A stretch of DNA of 64,000 nucleotides from Halorhodospira halophila (GTDB lineage Bacteria; Pseudomonadota; Gammaproteobacteria; Nitrococcales; Halorhodospiraceae), in assembly GCF_016653405.1 (NCBI RefSeq), contig NZ_NHSN01000001.1:1-64000 (forward strand), written 5' to 3'. The notes under the pieces are model-generated. The model was not told the DNA's origin, ran no database searches, and saw nothing but the letters and a program-made list of their open reading frames with translations. Position 1 is the stretch's first letter. Each line of letters starts with the position of its first letter. Position numbers and translations under genes: made by a program. Below, piece by piece: positions 1-7,965 of this stretch.

Positions 1-410
1 TGCCGTCCAGAGGACGAGCGCTAGTGTCGGGTAGTGGAGTTCCATGGGTGCTTCTCTTGAGCATCGCCACGGCATAGGAGGGTGACGCTCATCGCTCGCT
101 CCCTGGGCGATTGACAGGATTCCGACGAGCAGCATGCGGGATCCGGTGCGGTCGTGCCAAGCCCATGCAGACCGCCGAGGCGTGATTCCACAAAACCTGT
201 GGGGAACCGTGTGGAGAAAGCCGACTGAGCCCACAGCCGATCCGCTGTGCCGCGCCCTATTTGGTGGACATTAGAGGCGTCGATAACTGCGGAAGAGGGG
301 AGCCAAGGGAGGAGCACAAGGGGCGTGCCCTGACCGCGGTGCTGGTGATCGCGGGATCGGATCATCTACCCTCGGCCGTATCGGGGCGCTGACAGGGAGT
401 CTGACCTGCG
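1..410. other. Intergenic region upstream of the PAS-GGDEF-EAL gene
   Basis: No convincing gene lies here. Frame 1 is open from base 1 to a TAG at 22-24 and could be the last codons of a gene entering from the left, which eight codons cannot establish. The rest looks non-coding. It carries a 29-bp DnaA-box-like element at 189-217, listed separately. An AGGGAG at about 395-400 is the likely ribosome binding site of the gene at 411. Confidence 0.5.
189..217 (+). repeat. 29-bp intergenic element, copy 1 (DnaA-box-like)
   Basis: The element is a small palindrome (CACAA, 4 nt, TGTGG) followed by AACCGTGTGGAGA. A second copy in opposite orientation lies at 3021-3049 with the same length and 23 of 29 bases identical. 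It contains TGTGGAGAA, one mismatch from the DnaA-box complement TGTGGATAA. The repetition is directly visible; its function (DnaA or another regulator) is inference. Confidence 0.5.
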
Positions 411-2186
411 ATGACCGGGAACCACTCGAACGGCGCCGTGGGGGTGCTCCGGGCGCTCACGGACTCGCTGACGGTACGGGACAGTCAGGGTCTCCTGGAG
501 GCGGCGATCAGCCAGGCAGGCGAGTCGATCGTTATCACCACCGCAGAACTTGAGCCGCCGGGGCCGCAGATCGTCTACGTCAATGAGGCCTTCACGCGCA
601 TCACCGGCTATACCCCAGATGAGATCGTGGGGCAGACGCCACGCGTGCTGCAGGGGCCAGACACCGAGCGCGAAGTACTGGACCGGCTCAAGGCGGACCT
701 GAACAGCCACGGCTGGTTCGAGGGCGAGACCTGGAACTACCGCAAAGACGGCTCCCGCTACCGGGTGCGGTGGAACATCGCCCCTGTCGGTACCCCGGAC
801 AACGAGACCCGCTACCTGGTCGCGGTGCAGCGGGAGGTCACCGAGCTTCGCCGTCTCGAGGCCGAGCGGCTCCACTACCATGCGAACTTCAACCTCCGCA
901 CGGGGCTGCCCAATCGCAAGTACACGCTGCAGCTACTCGAAGATGCGCTGGACCGCGCCGAGCGGTCTGACCTGGATCTCGCCGTGGTAGCCGTCGAGAT
1001 CCGCGACTTCTCCACCATCACCCAGGGTATGGGCGAGGAGTCCGGCGATGCGCTGCTCGATACTCTGACCTTCGGCCTGCGCAATCAGCTCACTGGCCAG
1101 CCCCACTTCCTCGGCGTTGCCGCCCGCGGGCGCATCATCGCCGTCCTTGAGCGGCTCTCGGAGGCGGAGCAGCACTTCACCGGGCTCCTCCACGAGCTGC
1201 TCGAGGGGGTCAACCGGGAGCTGGCTATCCACCGCGACCAAGCCCCGGTCGCCTCGGCGTGTGCCGGGGCGGCACTCTTTCCCAAGGACGGCCAGGAGGC
1301 TGGCGCGCTCCTCGGCCAGGCCGAAGCAGCCGCGGCCAACGCCCTCGCCACCGGCACCTCCAGCATCAGGCTTGCCGACGCGCAGGCTGGTGTGCGGCTT
1401 CGGGAGCAGCTCACGCTCCGCGCCGACCTCCAGCAGGCGGTAGACAACGCGGAACTTTACCTGGCCTATCAGCCGCAGGTCGATCTCGGCTCGGGGCGCA
1501 TCGTCGGTGCCGAGGCTCTCCTGCGCTGGGACCACCCGGAGCGGGGCCCGATCTCGCCCGGAGTCTTCATCCCGATCCTTGAGGCGTCAGGGCTGATCAA
1601 CCGGGTTGGTGAGTGGACGCTGGAGACGGCGGCACGCCAGGCCCGGGCCTGGCTGGAGCAGGGGAATCCGATGCAGGTGGCGGTCAACCTCTCGGCGCGG
1701 CAGGTGCACGCCGGTGATCTGGTCGGCTCGGTCTCCCGGATCCTCGACGAGACTGGGGTACCCCAGGGCGCCCTGGAACTGGAGATCACCGAGACGCTGC
1801 TCCTTGACCTCGACGCGGATACCCAGGCGGTCTTCGAGGAGCTCTCGGCCATGGGCGTCCAGCTGGCACTGGATGATTTCGGCACCGGCTACAGCGCCCT
1901 GGCCTATCTCCAGGCCCTGCCGCTGACCACGCTCAAGATCGATCGCGCCTTTGTCGGCGGCATCGGCAGCTCCGCCAAATCCGAGGCCCTAGTTCGCGGG
2001 ATCGTGAGCCTCTCCCGCGGGTTGGGTATGCCGGTGGTGGCGGAGGGGATCGAGACAGACGCGCAGCGCGCTTTTGTCCAAGGGCTCGGATGCGAGCGCG
2101 GCCAAGGCTTCGGACTAGGGCGCCCCATGCGGGCGGATCAGCTTACCGAGATCCTTTTCGGTGGGGGACCATTGGGCGTTTCATAG
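411..2186 (+). CDS. PAS-GGDEF-EAL cyclic-di-GMP signalling protein, probable phosphodiesterase
   Basis: This is a 591-residue cytoplasmic protein with no signal peptide or membrane segment. An N-terminal PAS domain (about residues 30-145) has the LOV-like run GQTPRVLQG. The position of the photoactive cysteine in true LOV domains is proline here, so a flavin photocycle is not expected. A middle GGDEF domain (about 165-320) has lost its signature; the expected region reads VAARGR, so cyclase activity is unlikely. The C-terminal EAL domain (about 340-580) looks intact: GAEALLRW, EITE, DDFGTGYS, KIDR and EGIET are all present. It probably hydrolyses c-di-GMP under control of the sensor and the degenerate GGDEF domain. 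The ligand of the PAS domain cannot be read from the sequence. Confidence 0.9.
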   Translation: MTGNHSNGAVGVLRALTDSLTVRDSQGLLEAAISQAGESIVITTAELEPPGPQIVYVNEAFTRITGYTPDEIVGQTPRVLQGPDTEREVLDRLKADLNSHGWFEGETWNYRKDGSRYRVRWNIAPVGTPDNETRYLVAVQREVTELRRLEAERLHYHANFNLRTGLPNRKYTLQLLEDALDRAERSDLDLAVVAVEIRDFSTITQGMGEESGDALLDTLTFGLRNQLTGQPHFLGVAARGRIIAVLERLSEAEQHFTGLLHELLEGVNRELAIHRDQAPVASACAGAALFPKDGQEAGALLGQAEAAAANALATGTSSIRLADAQAGVRLREQLTLRADLQQAVDNAELYLAYQPQVDLGSGRIVGAEALLRWDHPERGPISPGVFIPILEASGLINRVGEWTLETAARQARAWLEQGNPMQVAVNLSARQVHAGDLVGSVSRILDETGVPQGALELEITETLLLDLDADTQAVFEELSAMGVQLALDDFGTGYSALAYLQALPLTTLKIDRAFVGGIGSSAKSEALVRGIVSLSRGLGMPVVAEGIETDAQRAFVQGLGCERGQGFGLGRPMRADQLTEILFGGGPLGVS

Positions 2187-2199
2187 CGCGGGCCCACGA

Positions 2200-2868
2200 C
2201 TAATCGGCGCCATCCAGACCCATCTGCCAGAAATCGATCTCCAGACGGGTCGCATCCCGGAAGACCTCCGTCAACTCGTCGAAGCGGCTGCGGGTCACCT
2301 CCGCCAAGCGGGTGTTGAGCCACGCCCGTTCGGCCTGCATGCCCGCCTGGAACTCCTCGCTCTCGTACATGGCAATCCAGGCGTCGTAGGGATTGGCGTC
2401 GCCGCGGACGGTGTCCGGCTGCGCATTGAGCCAGTTGGCGATCTCCCCGTAACCCACTAGGCAGGGTGCCAGGGCCACATGCAGATCGAGGAGGTCGCCG
2501 CGGTTGCCGGTGTCCAGCACGTACCGGGTGTAGGCCATGGTGGCTCGTGCCTCGGGCAGCTTCGCCAGATCCGCTTCCGAGATGCCCCACTCGCGGCAGA
2601 AAGACACGTGCAAACCAAGCTCCACGTCCAGGATCGTCTTCATACCCGCATGGGCCTGGCGGAGATCCTCCAGGTTGCGGCTCTTGTAGGCCGCCAGGGC
2701 GTAAGCGCGGGCAAAGTGGGTCAGGAACAGGTAGTCCTGCTTGAGGTAGTGGCGGAAGGCCTCCGCGCTCAGGGTGCCTTGACCGAGCGTGCGTACAAAC
2801 TCGTGCTCGATGTACGCCCGCCAGTCCTGTTCGCAGGCCGCGACCAGGTCATCGAACGTGAAAGCCAT
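2200..2868 (-). CDS. tenA: TenA/thiaminase II family protein, thiamin pyrimidine salvage
   Basis: The product is a 222-residue all-helical protein of the TenA/THI-4 family, which hydrolyses aminopyrimidine thiamin-breakdown products to HMP for reuse. The active-site cysteine region reads APCLVGYGEIA, and the N-terminal helix HYLKQDYLFL is typical of the family. The length matches the usual 220-230 residues. A GGGAGG sits just upstream of the ATG. It is convergent with the EAL gene, 13 bp away. thiC lies 23 kb downstream, so the two are not an operon. No TPP riboswitch is visible upstream of this gene. Confidence 0.88.
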   Translation of the reverse strand: MAFTFDDLVAACEQDWRAYIEHEFVRTLGQGTLSAEAFRHYLKQDYLFLTHFARAYALAAYKSRNLEDLRQAHAGMKTILDVELGLHVSFCREWGISEADLAKLPEARATMAYTRYVLDTGNRGDLLDLHVALAPCLVGYGEIANWLNAQPDTVRGDANPYDAWIAMYESEEFQAGMQAERAWLNTRLAEVTRSRFDELTEVFRDATRLEIDFWQMGLDGAD

Positions 2869-3020
2869 CGTGCTTGCCTCCCTGTGGCGCGGTGCTCCGG
2901 GTTCTCAATCCCGCTTTCAGGATACCAGCCCTTGACGCTCTCGCTCGTGAGTGGCCCGAGGCGGTGAGCAGAATCTGTCCATCGCTCGCGAACCCGCGCA
3001 GCGCGGGGCTGCACCGGGTG

Positions 3021-3049
3021 TCTCCACACGGTTTTCCACAATAATTGTG
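3021..3049 (-). repeat. 29-bp intergenic element, copy 2 (DnaA-box-like)
   Basis: This is the inverted second copy of the element at 189-217. On the minus strand it reads CACAA, 4 nt, TGTGG, AA, AACCGTGTGGAGA. It includes TGTGGAAAA, one mismatch from TGTGGATAA. It lies in the gap between tenA and the NfeD gene, about 65 bp upstream of the NfeD start. An AT-rich dyad centred at about 3042 partly overlaps it. Confidence 0.5.
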
Positions 3050-3114
3050 AAAACCCGCCGGTCCATGCTGGTAGGCTCGTAGACCGATAAGCGGCGGAGC
3101 GAGCAAAGGGGGGC

Positions 3115-3606
3115 ATGGTGAGCGCATGGAGTCTCTGGTTGGGTGGGGCGATCGTCCTAATCCTGACGGATCTTTTCCTCTTCGGCGGAGCGAGCGGTGT
3201 GCTGCTCGCTGCGGCGGGCATGGCGCTTTTCGGGATGGGAGCCGCGCTGTTGGGTCTGTCCTGGGAGCTGCAGATCCTCACCGCCGCGCTCTCCGGGGTG
3301 GTGTTGGTGCCGCTGGCGCTGATGTTGCTCCGGCGCTGGACGCCGGGGCAACTGACGCAGGGCGTGGACGACCCGCGGGTGCGGCACCAGACGTTTCGGG
3401 TCCACCTCGATGCCCGTGGCGATCCGCGGGTCCACATCCTCGGTGATGAGTTCGGTGCACGCCCCTGGTCGGCGGACATGCAGCTCGAGGAAGGGGCCGC
3501 GGTCCGACTGGTTCGCTTTGAGGGCACGACGGCGGTCGTAACCCGTGAGGACGGGGGTGGTTCCGGAACCCCCCAACAAGGACGCAAAGGTGAGCACCAT
3601 GAATGA
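3115..3606 (+). CDS. NfeD-like membrane protein
   Basis: This 163-residue protein has three membrane segments (about residues 5-25, 27-45 and 52-70) and a C-terminal OB-fold-like soluble domain, as in short NfeD/YbbK proteins. The family pairs with SPFH/stomatin proteins in the membrane. It overlaps the start of the stomatin gene by 8 bp, as in the E. coli ybbK-qmcA pair, so the two are co-translated. Its role is probably assembly or quality control of a membrane microdomain complex. The biochemical activity is unknown. Confidence 0.82.
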   Translation: MVSAWSLWLGGAIVLILTDLFLFGGASGVLLAAAGMALFGMGAALLGLSWELQILTAALSGVVLVPLALMLLRRWTPGQLTQGVDDPRVRHQTFRVHLDARGDPRVHILGDEFGARPWSADMQLEEGAAVRLVRFEGTTAVVTREDGGGSGTPQQGRKGEHHE

Positions 3607-4576
3607 TGCCGTGGCGATTCCCGAGGTGACCTCGATTCTGGTCGTACTGATGGCGGTGCTGCTCATCGCCATCCTCGTCAAGGGTCTGGTGATCGTCCCG
3701 CAACGCCATGCGATGGTGATCGAGCGCCTGGGTCGTTACCACCGGACGCTGGAGGCGGGGCTGAATCTGATCATCCCTATCCTCGATCGGCCCCGTCCGA
3801 TCACGATTGTCCGCTATCGCGACAACAAGAAGAGTATCGATACGGAGAAGCAGATCGACTTGCGTGAGGTCGTGCTCGACTTCCCCAAGCAGGAGGTCAT
3901 CACCCGCGACAATGTCGGGGTGCGCATCGACGGGGTGCTGTACTACCAGATCATGGACGCCCAGGCGGCCATTTACGGCGCCGAGAACCTGGTCCTTGCC
4001 GTCCAGACCCTGGCGCAGACCTCGCTGCGCTCGGAGATCGGGCGCATGGAGCTCGATCAGATCTTCGAGTCCCGTCAGGAAATCAACGGCCGGCTGCAGG
4101 CGACCATGGATGAGGCCGGCAACAAGTGGGGCGTGAAGGTCAATCGCGTCGAGATCCGCGATATCGACATCCCGGATGACATCCGCGAGGCCATGAACAA
4201 GCAGATGGCCGCCGAACGTGCCCGGCGCGCCGAGGTGCGCGAGGCAGAGGGCTACAAGCAGGCAGAGATCCTCAAGGCCGAGGGCGACAAGGAAGCCGCC
4301 GTGCAGCGGGCCGAAGGCGAGAAGCGGGCCATCAAGCAGATCCTCGAGGCTGCCGACGACGCCGACGGCCTGGAGTCGCGGGATGCGATGCGCTACCTGA
4401 TCGCCCAGGGCTACATCGAGGTGCTGCCCAAGGTCGCGCAGGACGGGGAGCGGGTGTTCCTGCCGCTGGAGGTCACGAGCCTGATGGGATCGGTGGGCGG
4501 TATTCGCGAGCTGCTGGGGCCAGCGACGGGGGCTGCGGCGGCTTCAAGCCAGTCCGGTTCCGGCGCCGGTGGATGA
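3599..4576 (+). CDS. qmcA: SPFH/stomatin-family membrane protein, QmcA-like
   Basis: The product has 325 residues when started at ATG 3599. AAGG lies about 7 bases upstream and the start overlaps the stop of the NfeD gene; GTG 3590 is an alternative. One N-terminal membrane anchor (about 10-30) is followed by an SPFH domain (about 35-190, with GLNLIIPILDRP and TRDNVGVRIDGVLYY). A charged coiled coil with AEG-K repeats (about 200-265) comes next, then a glycine/serine-rich tail. These proteins oligomerise into membrane cages that associate with the FtsH protease or NfeD partners. Confidence 0.88.
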   Translation: MNDAVAIPEVTSILVVLMAVLLIAILVKGLVIVPQRHAMVIERLGRYHRTLEAGLNLIIPILDRPRPITIVRYRDNKKSIDTEKQIDLREVVLDFPKQEVITRDNVGVRIDGVLYYQIMDAQAAIYGAENLVLAVQTLAQTSLRSEIGRMELDQIFESRQEINGRLQATMDEAGNKWGVKVNRVEIRDIDIPDDIREAMNKQMAAERARRAEVREAEGYKQAEILKAEGDKEAAVQRAEGEKRAIKQILEAADDADGLESRDAMRYLIAQGYIEVLPKVAQDGERVFLPLEVTSLMGSVGGIRELLGPATGAAAASSQSGSGAGG

Positions 4577-4621
4577 GCGGCCCGGCCGGACGATCCCCCA
4601 CCTGCGGAGTTGGAGATAGCC

Positions 4622-4993
4622 ATGAGTCAGCCTTTCGAGTCCGTCAACGTCCTCGGCCAGCCCCTCGCGCCCTGTAGCACTCAGCCTTTGACCGGCTTCT
4701 ACCGGGACGGGTGCTGCAATACCAGCCACGAGGATTTCGGGATCCATACGGTCTGCGCCCAACTGGACGAGGCGTTTCTGGCCTTTACCCGGGAGCAGGG
4801 CAATGACCTGACGACCCCCAACCCCGTCATGGGGTTTCCCGGCCTTCAGCCTGAGGACCGGTGGTGTCTGTGCGCGGGCCGCTGGATGGAGGCCTACCGC
4901 GCTGGAGTGGCTCCCCGGGTGGATCTGCACGCCACGCATGCCGAGACCCTGGCCGTGATCGACCTCGAGACGCTGAAGGCCTACGCGCTGTGA
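4622..4993 (+). CDS. DUF2237 family protein
   Basis: This 123-residue cytoplasmic protein is of the DUF2237 family. Family-like features are the N-terminal NVLGQPL, the cysteine-containing TGFYRDGCC, HTVCAQLDEAFL, and a central DRWCLCAGRW. ATG 4622 is chosen because GGAG lies 6 bases upstream. The gene follows qmcA by 45 bp and may share its transcript. No function is established for this family. Confidence 0.78.
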   Translation: MSQPFESVNVLGQPLAPCSTQPLTGFYRDGCCNTSHEDFGIHTVCAQLDEAFLAFTREQGNDLTTPNPVMGFPGLQPEDRWCLCAGRWMEAYRAGVAPRVDLHATHAETLAVIDLETLKAYAL

Positions 4994-5160
4994 GTGAGGG
5001 GCAAAGCCCACGGGCTCGGCGCTCCGGTTTGCGCTTGGCAACCGGAGCAGGCCATTGTGCCCTGGCGGCGCGCCATCTGGGGCAGGGCGTGCTGCTGGCG
5101 GTGGATCACGCCGGTTGCGAGAACCGCGTCGATACCTATAGCCGTCAGGCCACGGTGCCC
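4990..5160 (+). pseudogene. Truncated gene start abutting the accessory island
   Basis: A GTG at 4990 overlaps the stop codon of the DUF2237 gene (GTGA), the usual sign of translational coupling, and opens a frame with chromosome-like base use. The reading frame (SEGQSPRARRSGL, then TGAGHCALAARHL) runs only to about residue 55 before it enters the reverse complement of the S24-fusion gene ending at 5145. A faint resemblance of RSGL...TG...CA.AA..L to the N-terminus of CbiD-type cobalt-precorrin methyltransferases was noticed but is too weak to name the gene. It is probably the 5' stump of a gene cut by arrival of the island. Confidence 0.3.
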
Positions 5161-7594
5161 TTGAACTCTCCCAGTATCCGAAGGTCCTGCGCCTGCTCCT
5201 CCTCAAGCACGATATCCTCATAGCCTGGGCTCAGGGTGTCGCAGGCCAGGGTAATCCGTGAGTGCTGCCATTGGCCGTCGGCCGAGGTGATCTTCTCGCT
5301 GGAGTACCGTTTTACGGTCAGCGCGGAATGGTTGTCCGGATCCTGGATGTCCCGGTGGTACGCGAGCACGACCCGGCCTTGCCGCGATCCACCAGGGTTG
5401 GCCTCGAAGAGGCACAAGGCGCCATTGGGGATGCGCCGATTCATGGACTCTCCTTTGATCCGCGCGACGAACAAGCCGGGGCGGGCGCGGTAGAGTTCCG
5501 GCAAAGCAATCCAGGTCTCGGTCCCTTCAAGGCGCTCCGCCTCGGCGAATCCCTCCCGAAACTCTCCGGCAGCGACCTCTAGTTCGATAAACGGCACGGC
5601 GTTATCTGCTGGTGTGACCGCTTCGGCGGGAATCGTACGCGGTTTCCCGTCTGTTTCGGTCGATGGCTGTTCATCGAGATGGATGACCGGCGGCGGCTGC
5701 CACGCCGAGGCCTCCGTCTCGTCCGAGGATTGTGAGAAAGCGGCTTCGATCTTCTGCCGGAAGTAGGCCTGTGTCTCCGCGTCCGTGCAGTGGATCAGGC
5801 ACCCCTTGAGGCCGCGGCTCATCAGCGTCCGATAGGTGTTCTTGATAATCGCGTCTGCCCGGGCATCGCACTCTTCCGGAGCCTCCTTGCGAGCGGTCTT
5901 GTAGCCGTGAAGGGATCGGTCCGTGCGGGCCCGTTTCGAGGGCTGAGTCACGACGTGGCCGTTGCGCACGATCAGGTCGGGGCCAATGATGACCCCCACG
6001 TAGTCCATCTCCAGGCCCTGCACTGTGTGAATACAGCCAACCTGATCGATCGAGTGCGCCTTCTCCAGGTAGCGCCCCTCGTCCTCGTAAAGATTCCACC
6101 GCATGAAGAAGTTTTCTTCCGGGAACGTGATATCCCACGCGCTGGGATCCTTCTTGCTGGCCCAGTCCCAACAGTAGCCGGCAACCAAGCGAGCCCTGGA
6201 ACCGTTGCCTTCCAGTTCCAGAATGCGCTGATAGAGGGTGCTGGGGGAGTCAACGGCCTCAAGGTGGTAACGGATACCTTGCAGGTCGTCCTGGGCCGTA
6301 TCGCGGAGCTGAAGAACCTGATCGAGCCACGCCAGGTAGCCATCAGAACCGCTGCAGCGGAACTGGGACTGCAGTACGGCGCGGTGGATGGTGGCCCCTC
6401 GGCGCGTGCCCAGCGTTCGATTTCCTCGATGGAGCCGGTATCGTTCCACGTTACCTGCTGCGCCTCATCGACGAAAAAGACGCTGGTCCGGGCCGCCCGG
6501 ATGATGTCCCGGATTTGGTTGGTTCCGGCACGCTGCCACTGCGAACGCTCCTGTAGGCGGTGGGCTTCGTCGACGAGGAGCCCATCCAGTTCGTCACGCT
6601 CCGCCTTGTCATAGGCGGCAGACCCTTTGAAGAGGTTGCTGAACCGGGTCTTGGTCAGGGTGCCCGTCAGTCGGCCTTCATAGACCTGCCGCGGTGCCCG
6701 GTTTGGGGTGACGTAGTGGACGGTCTGGTGGCGCCTGGTCAGTTCAACCAGCAGGTTGATGGCGACTACGGACTTTCCCGTGCCGGGGCCGCCTTCAACG
6801 ATCAGCACCTGCTTGTCGGATCCCTGGGCGATGGTCGCGACTTCCAGGGCGGCCTCGTAGGCAACCTTCTGGTCGTCGATCATCAGGAAGTCTCGATTGC
6901 CGCGGATCAGGCGGGCGAGGGAGCTGGCCAGGTCTTTGGACGGTCGAACGCGTCCTTGCTCGATGCGATACAGGACGCGGCGATGGTCACCGTGCCGGAC
7001 GTGCCTTCGAATGAACTCGCGCAGCCGTTGTATATCGTGCCGGAGGAACAGTGGTGCGCACTGCAGATAGCGGTCGTAGAGGGGGTCCTGAAGGCCGCTG
7101 CCGTCGGTGCAGTTGTGCAGATATGCGCACGGGGTCAGCCGGATCTCGTCGTTCTGCACCGTTTCGTTGTAATCCTCCAGCAGGGTGCTGTAACTCCACG
7201 CCTGGTAGGAGGGGTGAGTGGTCTCCCGGATCCCACCGCCAAGGCGGGTGCGAACGATGGCATCCTTACCGGTCGCCTCGGCGTGCTGCCATTGCTTGAG
7301 CTCGATGATGACGCAGGACTCGCGGTGCTCCTCATCGAGGCCGGATATGATCACGTCCACCCGCTTGGATGTCTGCGGGATGCGGTACTCCACTGCGATG
7401 CCAGCGTCATCCGGGATGTGCGGGTCCTCGACCACGTTCTTCATGTAGTTCAGGGACTCCTCCCAGGATCTGCGCTCGCTCTTGCTGACCCCGCCCATAC
7501 TGCGTCGGGTCATGGCTGTGAGGATGCGATCCGAAATCCGGTTATCCGCCACATCCGTGAGGAAGGTGCTCTTGTCGCCGCTATAGACAAGCAT
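5145..7594 (-). pseudogene. DUF2075 ATPase fused to a LexA-like S24 domain, frameshifted
   Basis: Two overlapping frames join into one protein of about 816 residues. The N-terminus (MLVYSGDKSTFL, then PQTSKRVDVIISG and CVIIELKQW) has the D...ExK pattern of a nuclease-like domain. It is followed by a DUF2075 ATPase with Walker A GGPGTGKS (about 267-274), LLVDEAHRL and VFFVDEAQQ. The frame breaks at a run of four Cs on the plus strand, 6395-6398. One extra base there restores the frame into the C-terminal half (LAWLDQVLQL, HTVQGLEMDYVGVIIGPD). The last 220 residues form an S24 peptidase-like domain with GESM (serine) and TVKRY (lysine), a plausible Ser-Lys dyad. It follows the MazG-like gene by 8 bp and was probably co-transcribed. 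It is a true pseudogene, a phase-variable gene or a sequencing error. Confidence 0.75.
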
Positions 7595-7602
7595 CAGGGT
7601 CG

Positions 7603-7965
7603 TTAGAGATCGGTGTACTTGTCAGACCGCCCGAAGGCGCGGTCCGGCGGATACTTGGTTTCGTTTTCGGCAATCTTGTCGCGGACGGCCGCCGCAAGAT
7701 CCAAGTCCAGCCGGTTGGCAAGGAGCATCGTATAGATCTGGACGTCCGCCAGTTCACGACGCACTTCCGCCAGCTTGTCCGCCGGCAGGCTGTCGGAAGC
7801 CTCGTTGCTCAGCCATTGGAAGTGCTCGACGAGTTCCCCGACCTCGCCGGTCAAGGCCATGGCCAGGTTCTTCGGGGTATGGAACTGCGACCAGTCGCGC
7901 TCGGCTACAAAACTCTGTAGCTGCTGCTGAAGCTCTCGGAACGACTCTGGATCTTGGTCGGACAT
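7603..7965 (-). CDS. MazG-like nucleotide pyrophosphohydrolase
   Basis: This 120-residue all-alpha NTP pyrophosphatase belongs to the MazG/RS21-C6 (dCTPase-like) group. The metal-binding ExxE is in GEVGELVEHFQW (about residues 36-47) and the downstream ELADVQIY supplies the second acidic pair. The C-terminus KYPPDRAFG is typical of the group. It hydrolyses a nucleoside triphosphate to the monophosphate; the substrate cannot be told from sequence. It is the first gene of a two-gene unit with the DUF2075-S24 gene. That pairing suggests a role in nucleotide control during phage infection or stress, which is inference. Confidence 0.85.
   Translation of the reverse strand: MSDQDPESFRELQQQLQSFVAERDWSQFHTPKNLAMALTGEVGELVEHFQWLSNEASDSLPADKLAEVRRELADVQIYTMLLANRLDLDLAAAVRDKIAENETKYPPDRAFGRSDKYTDL

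Noticed and set aside
21-365. 114-codon minus-strand frame in the first 400 bases
   Set aside because: No recognisable protein. The region contains the palindromic 29-bp element and looks intergenic.
4990-5160. Naming the fragment as cbiD
   Set aside because: The similarity is limited to a loose pattern of a few residues and cannot support a gene name.
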